A stretch of 64,000 nt of DNA, taken from Streptomyces gossypii (lineage in GTDB: Bacteria > Actinomycetota > Actinomycetes > Streptomycetales > Streptomycetaceae). The stretch spans positions 186,001 through 250,000 of the forward strand of contig NZ_JAJAGO010000008.1 of assembly GCF_025165795.1 (NCBI RefSeq). The letters are read 5' to 3'. A model generated the notes under the pieces. That model had not been told where the DNA came from. It saw only the letters and a program-made list of their open reading frames with translations, and made no database searches. This document shows positions 43,855-53,169 of the stretch, piece by piece; position 1 is the first letter of the stretch, and every line of letters starts with the position of its first letter. The position numbers and the translations under genes are program-made.

Positions 43855-44967
43855 ATGTCAATGATCCGAGACCTGCGCGCCGCAGTCCGCCCCGCCCTCC
43901 GCAGGGGGGCCCACAAGTCCTTCACCTACGATGCCACCCGTACCGACACGGCCAGCGCCGTCGTCGACTGCGCCGTCTACCGCGAAGGGCGGCGTACGGA
44001 TGAGCAGTTGAGCCCGGCCGAGGCGCTGCGCAGGGTGCGCAGCGAGGACGGCGCGTTCGTGTGGATCGGTCTGCACGAGCCCACCGAGCAGGAGTTCTCC
44101 GGCATCGCCCAGGAGTACGGCCTGCACCCGCTCGCCGTGGAGGACGCGGTGCACGCGCACCAGCGGCCCAAGCTGGAGCGGTACGACGACTCCCTCTTCA
44201 CCGTCTTCAAGACGATCCACTACGTCGAGCACGCCGAACTCACCGCCACCAGCGAGGTGGTGGAGACGGGCGAGGTGATGTGTTTCACCGGCCGGGACTA
44301 TGTCATCACCGTCCGGCATGGCGGCCAGGGCTCGCTGCGTGCGCTGCGGCACCGGCTCCAGGACGACCCGGAGTTGCTGGCCAAGGGCCCGTCGGCGGTG
44401 CTGCACGCCATCGCGGACCAGACGGTGGACGGCTATCTGGCGGTGGCGGACGCGGTGCAGGACGACATCGACGAGGTCGAGATCGCGGTCTTCTCCGACA
44501 CCATGGGCGGCAACCGGCGCCGTACCGGTGACGCGGGCAGGATCTACCAGCTCAAGCGCGAGGTGCTGGAGTTCAAGCGTGCGGTGTCGCCGCTGCTGCG
44601 GCCGATGCAGCAGCTGAGCGAGCGGCCGATGCGGCTCGTCGACCCGGACATCCAGAACTACTTCCGGGATGTGGCGGACCACCTGGCCCGGGTGAACGAG
44701 CAGGTGCTGGGCTTCGACGATCTGCTCAACTCGATCCTGCAGGCGAACCTCGCGCAGGCGACAGTGGCGCAGAACGAGGACATGCGGAAGATCACCTCGT
44801 GGGCGGCGATCTTCGCGGTACCCACCATGATCGCGGGCATCTACGGCATGAACTTCGACCACATGCCGGAGACGAAGTGGGAGTACGGCTATCCGATGGT
44901 GCTGGCCCTCACCGCCGGGATCTGCTTCGCGATCCACCGGGGCTTCAAGCGCAACGGCTGGTTGTAG
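43855..44967 (+). CDS. corA: CorA family magnesium/divalent-cation transporter
   Basis: A 370-residue CorA channel. The long cytoplasmic N-terminal funnel domain ends in two membrane helices near the C-terminus, with the signature YGMNFDHMPE in the loop between them (GMN motif). It forms a pentamer passing Mg2+, Co2+ or Ni2+ inward, gated by internal Mg2+. The ATG at 43855 follows AAGGAG by six bases; longer frames upstream are non-coding in style. A structured leader of up to 370 nt precedes it. Downstream are a soluble MgtE-like gene and a DUF1003 gene, a local magnesium theme. Confidence 0.93.
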   Translation: MSMIRDLRAAVRPALRRGAHKSFTYDATRTDTASAVVDCAVYREGRRTDEQLSPAEALRRVRSEDGAFVWIGLHEPTEQEFSGIAQEYGLHPLAVEDAVHAHQRPKLERYDDSLFTVFKTIHYVEHAELTATSEVVETGEVMCFTGRDYVITVRHGGQGSLRALRHRLQDDPELLAKGPSAVLHAIADQTVDGYLAVADAVQDDIDEVEIAVFSDTMGGNRRRTGDAGRIYQLKREVLEFKRAVSPLLRPMQQLSERPMRLVDPDIQNYFRDVADHLARVNEQVLGFDDLLNSILQANLAQATVAQNEDMRKITSWAAIFAVPTMIAGIYGMNFDHMPETKWEYGYPMVLALTAGICFAIHRGFKRNGWL

Positions 44968-44976
44968 CCTGCCTCC

Positions 44977-45564
44977 ATGACTGAGCTGCCCGAGCCGTCC
45001 CCAGCCGAGCGCTCGACCGCCGAAGGGCCGGCCGCCGGCGACCGGGCGCTCCTGGAGGAGTCCGCGAAGAAGTCCGGCCTGGTGTGGGTGCGCGGCGCCG
45101 GAGGGCCCTCGCGCGCGCTGTGGCACGTGTGGCACGAAGGCGCCGTGTGCCTGGTGGGGGACGGCCCGCTGGAGCAGCCGCTGGACGGCCTGGGCCTCTC
45201 CGACGGCGGCACCGCCACCGTCACCGCCCGCAGCAAGGACAAGGGCGGCAGGCTGATCGCCTGGCCCGCACGGGTCGTCGAACTGGCGCCCGGCAGTGAG
45301 CCGTGGGAGGCGGCCGTCGGCGAGCTGAAGGGCAAACGGCTCAACGCGCCGGACGCCGACACGGTCGCCGACCGCTGGGCCCGCGAGTGCCGGGTGCTGC
45401 GGCTGGAACCGGCGGGCGAGCCGTCCCAGAAGCCCGGCACCATGCCGGACACCTCGCACGCCGCCGTGCCACGCGCCACCCCCGCCACCACCCGCGAGGC
45501 CGCCCCGGCGGCCCTTCCGGGACTGCTCCTGCGCGCTCTCCGCGCACGGCGCCGCGACGCTTAG
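44977..45564 (+). CDS. Hypothetical protein, nine bases after corA
   Basis: A 195-residue protein (SGLVWVRGAGGPSRALWHVW near the start, VVELAPGSEPWEAAVGELKG in the middle) with a Pro/Ala-rich tail ending LLLRALRARRRDA. The small beta-barrel pattern resembles FMN-binding or pyridoxamine-oxidase-like proteins, but that is a weak resemblance. It starts nine bases after the corA stop, so it is probably co-transcribed. It is convergent with a lipoprotein gene five bases away. Function unknown. Confidence 0.7.
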   Translation: MTELPEPSPAERSTAEGPAAGDRALLEESAKKSGLVWVRGAGGPSRALWHVWHEGAVCLVGDGPLEQPLDGLGLSDGGTATVTARSKDKGGRLIAWPARVVELAPGSEPWEAAVGELKGKRLNAPDADTVADRWARECRVLRLEPAGEPSQKPGTMPDTSHAAVPRATPATTREAAPAALPGLLLRALRARRRDA

Positions 45565-45569
45565 GCGGT

Positions 45570-46340
45570 TCAGCCGCCGGCCGAGATGCTCTTGCCGTAG
45601 TCCACGATCTGTTCCTTCTTCGGCGCCCGGACGGTGAAGCCCTTGTTCCAGTCGTCGAGTTCGACCGTGCCGGTGTCGCCGCCCCGCTCCAGGCGCAACG
45701 GGTAGGGCTTGCCCTTCAGCGCGACGTCGATCGTGCCGCCCTTGCCGTCGGCCGCGAGCACCTCGATCGTCCGCGCGGTGCCGACCTCACCGCGCTCGCC
45801 GGTCTCGCGGTCACCGTCCATCACCAGCAGGCCGTCCAGCATGACCTGCATCTCGGTGAAGCCGCTCAGCTGTTCGTACGCCGGGTCGCCGTCCGGCACC
45901 TTCACGTACATGCCCTCCAGCTTGGCGGCGGCGGTCATGTCCGCCTTGGAGGGCTCCGCGCTGTCCTCCTCCTGCTCCTGATGGGCCCAGAACTCCGAGT
46001 TGGCCTTCAGATAGAGGTCCTTCTTCACCCGGAGGAGCTGGAAGGTGTCGCCGCCCTTTGTGGAGACCTCACCGATTCCGCCGCCCCGCTTCAGCCGCAT
46101 CTCCAGGCGGTAGGTCTGCCCCTTGCTGACGATCGAACCCGACAGCCGTACGGAATCGGCGGCTTCGGCGGCGTTGCGGGCCTTCTTCTCGATCTCCGCG
46201 GCGGAGAGCTTCTCCATGCCGTTGGTTTTCTCGGCAGGCTTCTCCTCACCGCCACCGCACGCGGTGAGCAGCACACTCAGACCCAGGCAGATGGCCCCCG
46301 CCACCGCGCCACTCCGTCGCGAGCGGGCGCATGCAGTCAC
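45570..46340 (-). CDS. Putative lipoprotein (LppX/LprG-like fold)
   Basis: A 256-residue secreted lipoprotein. The signal peptide (GAICLGLSVLLTAC) ends in the lipobox LTAC, with lipidation at Cys28 expected. The mature protein is Glu/Lys-rich with SVRLSGSIVSKGQTYRLEM and later TIEVLAADGKGGTIDVAL, a pattern of LppX/LprAFG-type proteins that hold hydrophobic ligands. The GTG start follows AGGAGGAAG closely. It is divergent from the MgtE-like gene. The fold assignment is moderate; the ligand is unknown. Confidence 0.8.
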   Translation of the reverse strand: MTACARSRRSGAVAGAICLGLSVLLTACGGGEEKPAEKTNGMEKLSAAEIEKKARNAAEAADSVRLSGSIVSKGQTYRLEMRLKRGGGIGEVSTKGGDTFQLLRVKKDLYLKANSEFWAHQEQEEDSAEPSKADMTAAAKLEGMYVKVPDGDPAYEQLSGFTEMQVMLDGLLVMDGDRETGERGEVGTARTIEVLAADGKGGTIDVALKGKPYPLRLERGGDTGTVELDDWNKGFTVRAPKKEQIVDYGKSISAGG

Positions 46341-46510
46341 GTCGGCTTCCTCCTGAGGTCGGGGGCGGAACCGGACCGCACCCTACCGGTGCCGGGTACC
46401 CCTGCCCTCAGGCAGCCGTCCGGACCACGCCACAGCGCGGTCCGCACCCGGTGCACGCTAGCCTTAATCGGGCATACCGCCTGCGCGGTCCGCACAGGGA
46501 GGAGACGCCG

Positions 46511-47833
46511 ATGGCAGCAGGTTCCTCCAGGGTCTTCGTCTCTCATCTCTCCGGGATCGCCGTGTTCGACCCCAGCGGCGACCAGGTCGGCCGGGTGCGC
46601 GACGTGGTGACGATGCTGCGCCCGGGCGGCCGTCCGCCCCGGGTGCTCGGGCTGGTCGTGGAGGTGGTCAGCCGGCGCCGCATCTTCTTCCCCATGACCC
46701 GGGTGACCGGAGTCGAGTCGGGACAGGTGATCACCACCGGCGTTGTCAACATGCGGCGCTTCGAACAGCGCCCCACCGAGACGCTGGTGCTGGGCGAACT
46801 GCTCGACCGCAGGGTGAGGCTGGTGGAGACGGGCGAGGAGGTGACCGTGCTGGATGTCGGCCTGGTCCAGCTCCCGGCCCGGCGCGACTGGCAGATCGAC
46901 AAGGTGTTCGTACGGAAAGGGCGCGGCGGCACCCTCCGGCGGCGCGGCGAGACACTGACCGTCGAGTGGTCCGCCGTGACCGGCTTCGCACTGGAGGAGG
47001 CGGATCAGGGCGCGGCCAACCTGCTGGCCACCTTCGAACAGCTGCGCCCTGCCGACCTGGCGAACGTACTGCACCACCTGTCCCCCAAGCGCCGCGCCGA
47101 GGTCGCCGCCGCGCTGCACGACGACCGGCTCGCGGACGTACTGGAGGAACTGCCGGAGGACGACCAGGTGGAGATCCTCGGCAAGCTCAAGGAGGAGCGC
47201 GCGGCGGACGTACTGGAGGCGATGGACCCGGACGACGCGGCCGACCTCCTCTCGGAACTCCCGGAGGAGGACAAGGAGCGGCTGCTCCAGCTGATGCGGC
47301 CGCAGGACGCGGCACCCGTACGGCGGCTGCTGTCGTACGAGGAGGACACCGCGGGCGGGATGATGACCACGGAGCCGATCGTGCTGCCGCCGGACGGCGC
47401 CGTCGCGGACGCGCTGGCGCGGGTCCGGCAGGCCGACCTGTCCGCCCCGCTCGCCGCCCAGGTCTTCGTCTGCCGTCCGCCCGACGAGACGCCCACCGGC
47501 ACCTATCTGGGCGTCGTGCACTTCCAGCGGCTGCTGCGGGAGCCGCCGTTCACTCTGGTGGGCTCGCTTGTCGACAACGACCTGCGCCCGCTGCCCCCCG
47601 ACACCGGCCTTTCCGTACTGACCAGCTACCTGGCGACGTACAACATCGTCGCGGCTCCCGTGGTGGACGAGGGCGGGCATCTGCTGGGGGCGGTCACCGT
47701 GGACGACGTGCTCGACCATCTGCTGCCCGACAACTGGCGCGAGGCGACGGCGCAGGGGGCGACGGAGCTCTACCAGCCCGATGTGGGGGCCACGGCCGAC
47801 CTGCGGGAGCAGCCGGACACGGACGAGCGCTGA
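46511..47833 (+). CDS. Soluble MgtE-like protein (PRC barrel, MgtE N domain, CBS pair)
   Basis: A 440-residue protein. Residues about 5-150 hold PRC-barrel-like repeats (VFDPSGDQVGRVRDVV). Residues about 160-280 are the MgtE intracellular N domain (LATFEQLRPADLANVLHHLS, LEELPEDDQVEIL, MDPDDAADLLSELPEED). A CBS pair (LLSYEEDTAGGMMT, then LGAVTVDDVLDHLLP) follows. The transmembrane MgtE channel domain is absent. So it has the Mg2+-sensing parts only and cannot transport. The ATG follows AGGGAGGAG. Its stop overlaps the DUF1003 start as TGATG. A magnesium-responsive regulator is the natural inference. Confidence 0.87.
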   Translation: MAAGSSRVFVSHLSGIAVFDPSGDQVGRVRDVVTMLRPGGRPPRVLGLVVEVVSRRRIFFPMTRVTGVESGQVITTGVVNMRRFEQRPTETLVLGELLDRRVRLVETGEEVTVLDVGLVQLPARRDWQIDKVFVRKGRGGTLRRRGETLTVEWSAVTGFALEEADQGAANLLATFEQLRPADLANVLHHLSPKRRAEVAAALHDDRLADVLEELPEDDQVEILGKLKEERAADVLEAMDPDDAADLLSELPEEDKERLLQLMRPQDAAPVRRLLSYEEDTAGGMMTTEPIVLPPDGAVADALARVRQADLSAPLAAQVFVCRPPDETPTGTYLGVVHFQRLLREPPFTLVGSLVDNDLRPLPPDTGLSVLTSYLATYNIVAAPVVDEGGHLLGAVTVDDVLDHLLPDNWREATAQGATELYQPDVGATADLREQPDTDER

Positions 47834-48360
47834 TGGCCGCCGAGCGCGAGGACCGGCCGTCCCACGCCGGACGGGTGCGCCTGGACGTACCGCGCGCCCC
47901 CCGGCGCAGCCTGCTGCCGGAGTACGATCCGGACGCCTTCGGACGGCTCTCCGAGAAGATCGCGCGCTTTCTGGGCACCGGCCGGTTCATCGTCTGGATG
48001 ACGGTCATCGTGATCGTCTGGATCGCCTGGAACGTGCTGCTGCCGGCCGGCCTGCGCTTCGACGAGTACCCGTTCATCTTTCTGACGCTGGCGCTGTCCC
48101 TGCAGGCCTCGTACGCGGCGCCGCTGATCCTGCTCGCGCAGAACCGGCAGGACGACCGCGACCGGGTCAATCTCGAACAGGACCGCAAGCAGAACGAGCG
48201 CAGCATCGCCGACACCGAGTATCTGAGCCGCGAGGTCGCGTCGTTGCGGATGGGGCTCGGCGAGGTCGCGACCCGTGACTGGATCAGATCCGAGCTCCAG
48301 GATCTGCTGAGGGAGCTCCAGCAGGGGGACGGCCAGCACCCGAGTGACCGAAGCGGCTGA
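47833..48360 (+). CDS. DUF1003 membrane protein
   Basis: A 175-residue DUF1003 protein with two helices (VWMTVIVIVWIAWNVLLP and FIFLTLALSLQASYAAPLIL), followed by the conserved NRQDDRDRVNLEQDRKQNER cytoplasmic segment. The ATG shares one base with the upstream stop (TGATG), so the pair is translationally coupled. DUF1003 proteins often accompany MgtE-like proteins. Function unknown. Confidence 0.9.
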   Translation: MAAEREDRPSHAGRVRLDVPRAPRRSLLPEYDPDAFGRLSEKIARFLGTGRFIVWMTVIVIVWIAWNVLLPAGLRFDEYPFIFLTLALSLQASYAAPLILLAQNRQDDRDRVNLEQDRKQNERSIADTEYLSREVASLRMGLGEVATRDWIRSELQDLLRELQQGDGQHPSDRSG

Positions 48361-48472
48361 CGGGGCCGCTGGGAGGGGTGGGACCGCCAGTCGCGAAGCG
48401 GCCCCGGCGGAGTGACCAAGACAGCCGCCTTGGCCCCTTCGGAGCGCGCCGTACGCCCCGTACCATTTCCGC

Positions 48473-49660
48473 ATGGCTACCGACTCGAGCTCAGACCCCG
48501 TCCGGGAGGGGTCCCCGGACTCCTCCCCCACCGAAGAAGCGGTGCGCACAGCGCTTGCTTCGGTGAACGATCCGGAGATCCACCGGCCGATCACCGACCT
48601 CGGTATGGTCAAATCCGTCGAGATCGCCCCAGACGGAACCGTCGCCGTGGGGATCTACCTGACGGTCTCCGGCTGTCCGATGCGCGAGACGATCACCTCC
48701 AATGTGAGCGAGGCCGTCCAACGTGTGCCAGGTGTCACCGGGGTAAGCGTCGAGCTCGATGTGATGAGCGACGAGCAGCGCCGTGAACTGCGGGATTCAC
48801 TGCGCGGCGGCAAGACCGAGCGCGAGGTCCCGTTCGCCCAGCCCGGCTCGCTCACCCGGGTCTACTGCGTGGCGTCCGGCAAGGGCGGCGTGGGCAAATC
48901 CTCGGTCACGGTCAACATCGCCGCGGCCATGGCGGCGGACGGCCTGAAGGTCGGTGTCGTGGACGCCGACATCTACGGCCACTCCATCCCCCGGATGCTC
49001 GGCACGGGCGAGAGCAGGCCGACCCAGGTCGAAGACATGATCATGCCGCCGTCGGCACACGGTGTGAAGGTCATCTCCATCGGCATGTTCACTCCGGGGA
49101 ACGCCCCGGTGGTGTGGCGCGGCCCGATGCTGCACCGCGCGCTCCAGCAGTTCCTGGCCGACGTCTTCTGGGGCGATCTGGACGTCCTGCTGCTGGACCT
49201 GCCGCCGGGCACCGGGGACATCGCCATCTCGGTGGCGCAGTTGGTGCCGAACGCCGAGATCCTGGTCGTCACCACGCCGCAGCAGGCAGCCGCCGAGGTG
49301 GCCGAGCGCGCCGGTTCGATCGCGGTGCAGACACACCAGAAGATCGTGGGCGTCATCGAGAACATGGCCGGGCTGCCCTGCCCGCACTGCGACGAGATGG
49401 TCGACGTCTTCGGCACGGGAGGCGGACAGCGTGTGGCCGAGGGACTGACGAAGACGACGGGGACACACGTCCCGGTCCTCGGCTCCATCCCGATCGACGT
49501 ACGGCTGCGTGAGGGCGGCGACGAGGGCAAGCCGGTGGTGCTGAGCGACCCGGACTCCCCCGCGGGCTCCACGATCCGCGCCATGGCGGGCAAGCTCGGC
49601 GGCCGGGAGCGCGGGCTCTCCGGGATGTCACTCGGGCTGACCCCGAGCAACAAGTTCTGA
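48473..49660 (+). CDS. mrp: Mrp/ApbC-type Fe-S carrier ATPase
   Basis: A 395-residue P-loop ATPase. The N-terminal 90 residues are a MIP18/DUF59 domain (DPEIHRPITDLGMVKSVEI), then the deviant Walker A GKGGVGKSS near 142, DLPPGTGD near 240 and the cluster-binding CPHC near 302. Mrp proteins carry and insert Fe-S clusters in the cytoplasm. ATG at 48473. The gene is convergent with the gene at 49733-50416, with a strong hairpin between. Mrp beside tatB-htrA-anti-sigma-sigma matches the mycobacterial sigE region. Confidence 0.93.
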   Translation: MATDSSSDPVREGSPDSSPTEEAVRTALASVNDPEIHRPITDLGMVKSVEIAPDGTVAVGIYLTVSGCPMRETITSNVSEAVQRVPGVTGVSVELDVMSDEQRRELRDSLRGGKTEREVPFAQPGSLTRVYCVASGKGGVGKSSVTVNIAAAMAADGLKVGVVDADIYGHSIPRMLGTGESRPTQVEDMIMPPSAHGVKVISIGMFTPGNAPVVWRGPMLHRALQQFLADVFWGDLDVLLLDLPPGTGDIAISVAQLVPNAEILVVTTPQQAAAEVAERAGSIAVQTHQKIVGVIENMAGLPCPHCDEMVDVFGTGGGQRVAEGLTKTTGTHVPVLGSIPIDVRLREGGDEGKPVVLSDPDSPAGSTIRAMAGKLGGRERGLSGMSLGLTPSNKF

Positions 49661-49685
49661 CCGCGGGCACGCGCCGGAACGCGAG

Positions 49686-49715
49686 GAGGGGCGTCCCCCG
49701 TCGGGGGCGCCCCTC
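49686..49715. terminator. Bidirectional terminator after mrp
   Basis: An 8-bp stem (49686-49693 with 49708-49715) extended inside by a C5/G5 stem, between convergent genes. Confidence 0.82.
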
Positions 49716-49732
49716 ACGCGTGCCACATCGGC

Positions 49733-50416
49733 TCAGTGCGCGTAGCCGGTGATGTCCCCGACCACCGAGAAGCCCAGCCCGTACGCGCTCATGCCGCGCC
49801 CGTACGCGCCGACGAGCACCCCCTCCTGCGCCGCGCCGGCGAGCACCCAGCCGTACTCCGACTCCCGGTAGTGGAAGTCCGCGGGCACGCCGTCCACCGG
49901 CAGCGAGAGGCCGGACCAGCCGGGGCCGCCGAGGTCGTCGGCCAGCTCCCAGGCGATCGCCGTCTGCTGGTCCAGCCAGTCCTGGCGCAGACCGCGCTCC
50001 ATCTCGGTCGGCCAGGTGCAGGAGAGCAGGCCCGAACCGGCGAGCCAGGCGACCGTCGACACCGAGGTGGCGTCCAGCACCCCCGTACCGTCCCCGCTGC
50101 GCCGCACCGGGCGGCTGGCCACCGTCACCACCACCGTGAACCGCTGGCCCTCGGGGCTGGCCTCGAGCCGGAGTGACGGGAAGTCTCCATGCCCGGTGGA
50201 GCCGTGCTCGACCACGCTGTCCGCCGCCGCACCCACCTGCATGAGCCAGCGGGGGCCAGTGAACGCCTCATCCAGTCCGTACCACGGGAAGTCGGCTCTC
50301 AGATAGCCGTCCACCGCCTTGTGCGCGGCGGACGCGCCCCGTGTGGCGGGCGCTGCTCCGTCGGCCTGCGTACCGCCGGACATCCCCTGCGGTCCTACGC
50401 GACTCGTCGTCTCCAT
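49733..50416 (-). CDS. Hypothetical protein between mrp and tatB
   Basis: A 227-residue soluble protein with conserved-looking stretches KAVDGYLRADFPWYGLDEAF, GQRFTVVVTVASRPVRRSGD and a C-terminal YGRGMSAYGLGFSVVGDITG. No catalytic motif, membrane segment or signal peptide is visible. The ATG at 50416 has AAGGAGG about 13 bases upstream, while the long frame upstream is non-coding in style. It occupies the position of Rv1225c-like genes in mycobacteria, but I claim no homology. Function unknown. Confidence 0.72.
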   Translation of the reverse strand: METTSRVGPQGMSGGTQADGAAPATRGASAAHKAVDGYLRADFPWYGLDEAFTGPRWLMQVGAAADSVVEHGSTGHGDFPSLRLEASPEGQRFTVVVTVASRPVRRSGDGTGVLDATSVSTVAWLAGSGLLSCTWPTEMERGLRQDWLDQQTAIAWELADDLGGPGWSGLSLPVDGVPADFHYRESEYGWVLAGAAQEGVLVGAYGRGMSAYGLGFSVVGDITGYAH

Positions 50417-50567
50417 CTGCGCGACGCCTCCTTGTTGCCCTGCGCCATGGGCGGCCTGCCCCCCTCGGACGGCCCGACCCCGGACACAGGGAGGATAGCT
50501 ACCCCGCTCCGCGCCATTGGCCATGCCCGGCAATACGCGCCCCCGGACGACCCCGGTGGCCCCGGGC

Positions 50568-51077
50568 TCAGGTGGCGTCAGAATCGAAAGGAGGCGGTTC
50601 GGCGCGGGATTCGCCCCCACCGGCGCCGACTGCGTCGCCCTTGCTGAGATTCGGACGGCCGGCCGCCTTCTCCACACCGCTGTCGGATGCCTCGGCACCC
50701 GCGATACCGCCGCCGCGGGAACCACCCGAACCGCTGGAGTCGCCCGCGGGCTCCTTGCCGTTCACCGCATCGGTGACCTCGGCGAGATCCTTGCGCAGGT
50801 CGAAGCCGTTACGGATCTCCTTGATGCCCAGATCGTCGTTGTCCAGCAGATGCTTGCGGGCGAAGGTCTTGGGATTGAGATCCTCGAAATCGAAGTCCTT
50901 GAACTCCGGCCCCAACTCGGACCGGATGTCCTCCTTGGCACCGTCGGAGAACTGCCGGACTTTACGGATGAATCCGCTCACGTCCTGAATCATCTTGGGC
51001 AGCTTCTCCGGCCCGAACACCAGGATGGCCAGAATGATGAGTGCGACCAGCTCGAGGGGTCCTATGTCGAAGAACAC
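50568..51077 (-). CDS. tatB: Sec-independent protein translocase TatB
   Basis: A 169-residue Tat component. The start FFDIGPLELVALIILAILVF is the short hairpin-forming N-terminal helix, followed by GPEKLPKMIQDV, the amphipathic helix of TatA/B. The long C-terminal tail with KTFARKHLLDNDD favours TatB over TatA. It exports folded proteins together with TatA and TatC. GTG start after GAGGGAG. It lies downstream of htrA in a sigma-anti-sigma-htrA-tatB series. Confidence 0.92.
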   Translation of the reverse strand: MFFDIGPLELVALIILAILVFGPEKLPKMIQDVSGFIRKVRQFSDGAKEDIRSELGPEFKDFDFEDLNPKTFARKHLLDNDDLGIKEIRNGFDLRKDLAEVTDAVNGKEPAGDSSGSGGSRGGGIAGAEASDSGVEKAAGRPNLSKGDAVGAGGGESRAEPPPFDSDAT

Positions 51078-51201
51078 CTTGCAGCTCCCTCAGTACGTCT
51101 CATCCCGCACGGCCGCCTGTCACGGTACCCCAGCCGGGGGCCCTTGAGCGGTGTCCGGTATCGAGAATGCGACACCCGTACGCCTGCGCGCCGCCGCCCC
51201 G

Positions 51202-52986
51202 TCATTCGCCGCTCGCCGTACCGAGCGTGAGAGTGACGGACTCCTTCTTGCCGTCCCGGGTCAGCGACAGTGTGAGTTTCTCCCCGGGGCGGTGCTTCCG
51301 GATCTTCACGATCAGTTCTTCGCTGCTCTGCACCCGCTCGCCGTTCACCTTTGTGATCACGTCTCCGGGCTGGATACCCGCCTTGTCACCGGGGCCACCG
51401 GAGATGACGGGCTCGCCACCGGGGCCGCCCTCCTCCGCCACCCGCGCACCGGCGCCCCCGAACTCCGGGTCGAGCCGGACGCCGATCACCGGATGGGTCG
51501 CCTTGCCGGTGTTGACCAGCTCCTCGGCGACCCGCTTCGCCTGGTTCACCGGGATGGCGAAGCCGAGCCCGATACTGCCGCCGCCGGGGCCCTGACCAGG
51601 CGCGCCGGAACCCTCGTCGGCGCCCCTGATCGCACTGTTGATGCCCACCACCCGGCCCTTGGCGTCGACCAGCGGCCCGCCCGAGTTGCCGGGGTTCATG
51701 GAGGCGTCGGTCTGCAGCGCGTCGACATAGCTCACATCGCTGGCGCCCTCACCGCTCGCCGCGATCGGCCGCTCGGTGGCGCTGATGATGCCGGTGGTGA
51801 CGGTGCCCTCCAGCCCGAAGGGCGCACCGACGGCGACCACCGGGTCGCCGACACGGACGGAGTCGGAGTTGCCCAGTGTCAGCGGGGAGAGTCCGGACAC
51901 ACCGTCGACCTTGACGACGGCCAGGTCATAACCGCTGTCCTGCCCCAGCACCTCGGCCTCGGTCGTCTCGCCGCTGTGGAAGGTGACCTGCACGGCGCCG
52001 CCCTCCCCCGCGGCCTCGACCACATGGCTGTTGGTGAGGATGTGGCCCTCGTCGTTGAGGACGAAGCCCGTGCCGGTGCCCTCGCCGCCACCGCCGCGGA
52101 CATGGATGGTGACCACACCCGGCAGAACCTTCTCCGCGATGCCCGGCACGCTTCCGGGCGCGCGATGACTGCTCTTCTCGGCCGGGGCCTGCGACAGCTC
52201 GATCTCGTCGAAGCCGCCGTGCCGCTCGGCGTAGACGCCGACGGCGCCGCCGACCCCGCCCGAGAGCAGAGCCAGCACCAGCGCCCCGGCGACGAGGCGT
52301 CCCCGCCCGCGTCGTGCGGGCGGCGGCGCCGAGGGCAGCGGCCCGGCGGCCACGGGGGTGGCCCAGGGGTCGTAACGCAGCCAGCCGGGCTGCGGGTGGG
52401 GGCTTTGGGGGTGGGACGGCGCGTGGGCCGTGTGCGGCCCCTGGGGGCCGGGCGGCTGGGACATGCCCGCCGTGACCACTCCGTGCGGCGGGGTGCCGGG
52501 AGCCGGGGGTCCCGGAGCCTGGGGTCCGGAAGTCTGGGATCCGGGTGTGCGGGTGTCGTGGCCGGGTGCGCCGTGGGTGGGTGTGCCGTGGGCCGGGGTG
52601 CCGGAGAGCAGCGTCCCCTGTGGTGGCGTCACACCGCCGGACGGGGGCGTCGGCACGCCGTGGGCCGGGGTGGAGCCCGGCAACTGCACCGGCGGCGCCG
52701 GTGCCCAGGGGCCGGGCCCGCCGTAAGGAGGTGTGCGGTAAGGGTCCTCCGCGTGCAGAGGCTGTCCGGCGGCGGTGGAGGTGTGGGGCGGCGAAGACGT
52801 GCCGTCGGCAGCGGCGGCTCCGCCCGCGTCGCCTCCGCTCAGGGTGCTCCCCTGCCTGGCGTCCTCGCCCGCGTCCGCGGCGGCTCCGCCCGGGGTGCCC
52901 GGATCGCCGGGCGGCTGGTCGCCGGAGGCTCTGCGCGGGTGGCTCCACCATTTCGGCTTCGGCCGGCTGGCCTTCCCCTCGTCCAT
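51202..52986 (-). CDS. htrA: HtrA/DegP-type trypsin-like serine protease with PDZ domain
   Basis: A 594-residue membrane-anchored protease. Residues 1 to about 225 are a disordered Pro/Gly/His-rich cytoplasmic tail with short repeats (AHGTPTHGAPGHD). One helix (AGALVLALLSGGVGGAVGVY) anchors it. The trypsin-like domain has the triad in ILTNSHVVE (His), DLAVVKVD (Asp) and NPGNSGGPLVD (Ser), and a PDZ domain follows (GDKAGIQPGDVITKVNG). It degrades or refolds damaged exported proteins outside the membrane. Downstream of the sigma/anti-sigma pair, so probably part of an envelope-stress response. Confidence 0.93.
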   Translation of the reverse strand: MDEGKASRPKPKWWSHPRRASGDQPPGDPGTPGGAAADAGEDARQGSTLSGGDAGGAAAADGTSSPPHTSTAAGQPLHAEDPYRTPPYGGPGPWAPAPPVQLPGSTPAHGVPTPPSGGVTPPQGTLLSGTPAHGTPTHGAPGHDTRTPGSQTSGPQAPGPPAPGTPPHGVVTAGMSQPPGPQGPHTAHAPSHPQSPHPQPGWLRYDPWATPVAAGPLPSAPPPARRGRGRLVAGALVLALLSGGVGGAVGVYAERHGGFDEIELSQAPAEKSSHRAPGSVPGIAEKVLPGVVTIHVRGGGGEGTGTGFVLNDEGHILTNSHVVEAAGEGGAVQVTFHSGETTEAEVLGQDSGYDLAVVKVDGVSGLSPLTLGNSDSVRVGDPVVAVGAPFGLEGTVTTGIISATERPIAASGEGASDVSYVDALQTDASMNPGNSGGPLVDAKGRVVGINSAIRGADEGSGAPGQGPGGGSIGLGFAIPVNQAKRVAEELVNTGKATHPVIGVRLDPEFGGAGARVAEEGGPGGEPVISGGPGDKAGIQPGDVITKVNGERVQSSEELIVKIRKHRPGEKLTLSLTRDGKKESVTLTLGTASGE

Positions 52987-53169
52987 GCTCTCCCCATCGT
53001 TCTCCGCGCCTGGCAGAGGGATTCAACCAGGTCCACGGGGCTGGGCCGCCGTTGGGATCTCGCCGGGGCAGCATGCCCGGCCGCGACGGCTTCCTGCGCC
53101 CTGCGATGTCACGCACCGGACCCGCTCACCCATCCGGCCTGATCCACACGACAGGCTCCGGGCGACCGG

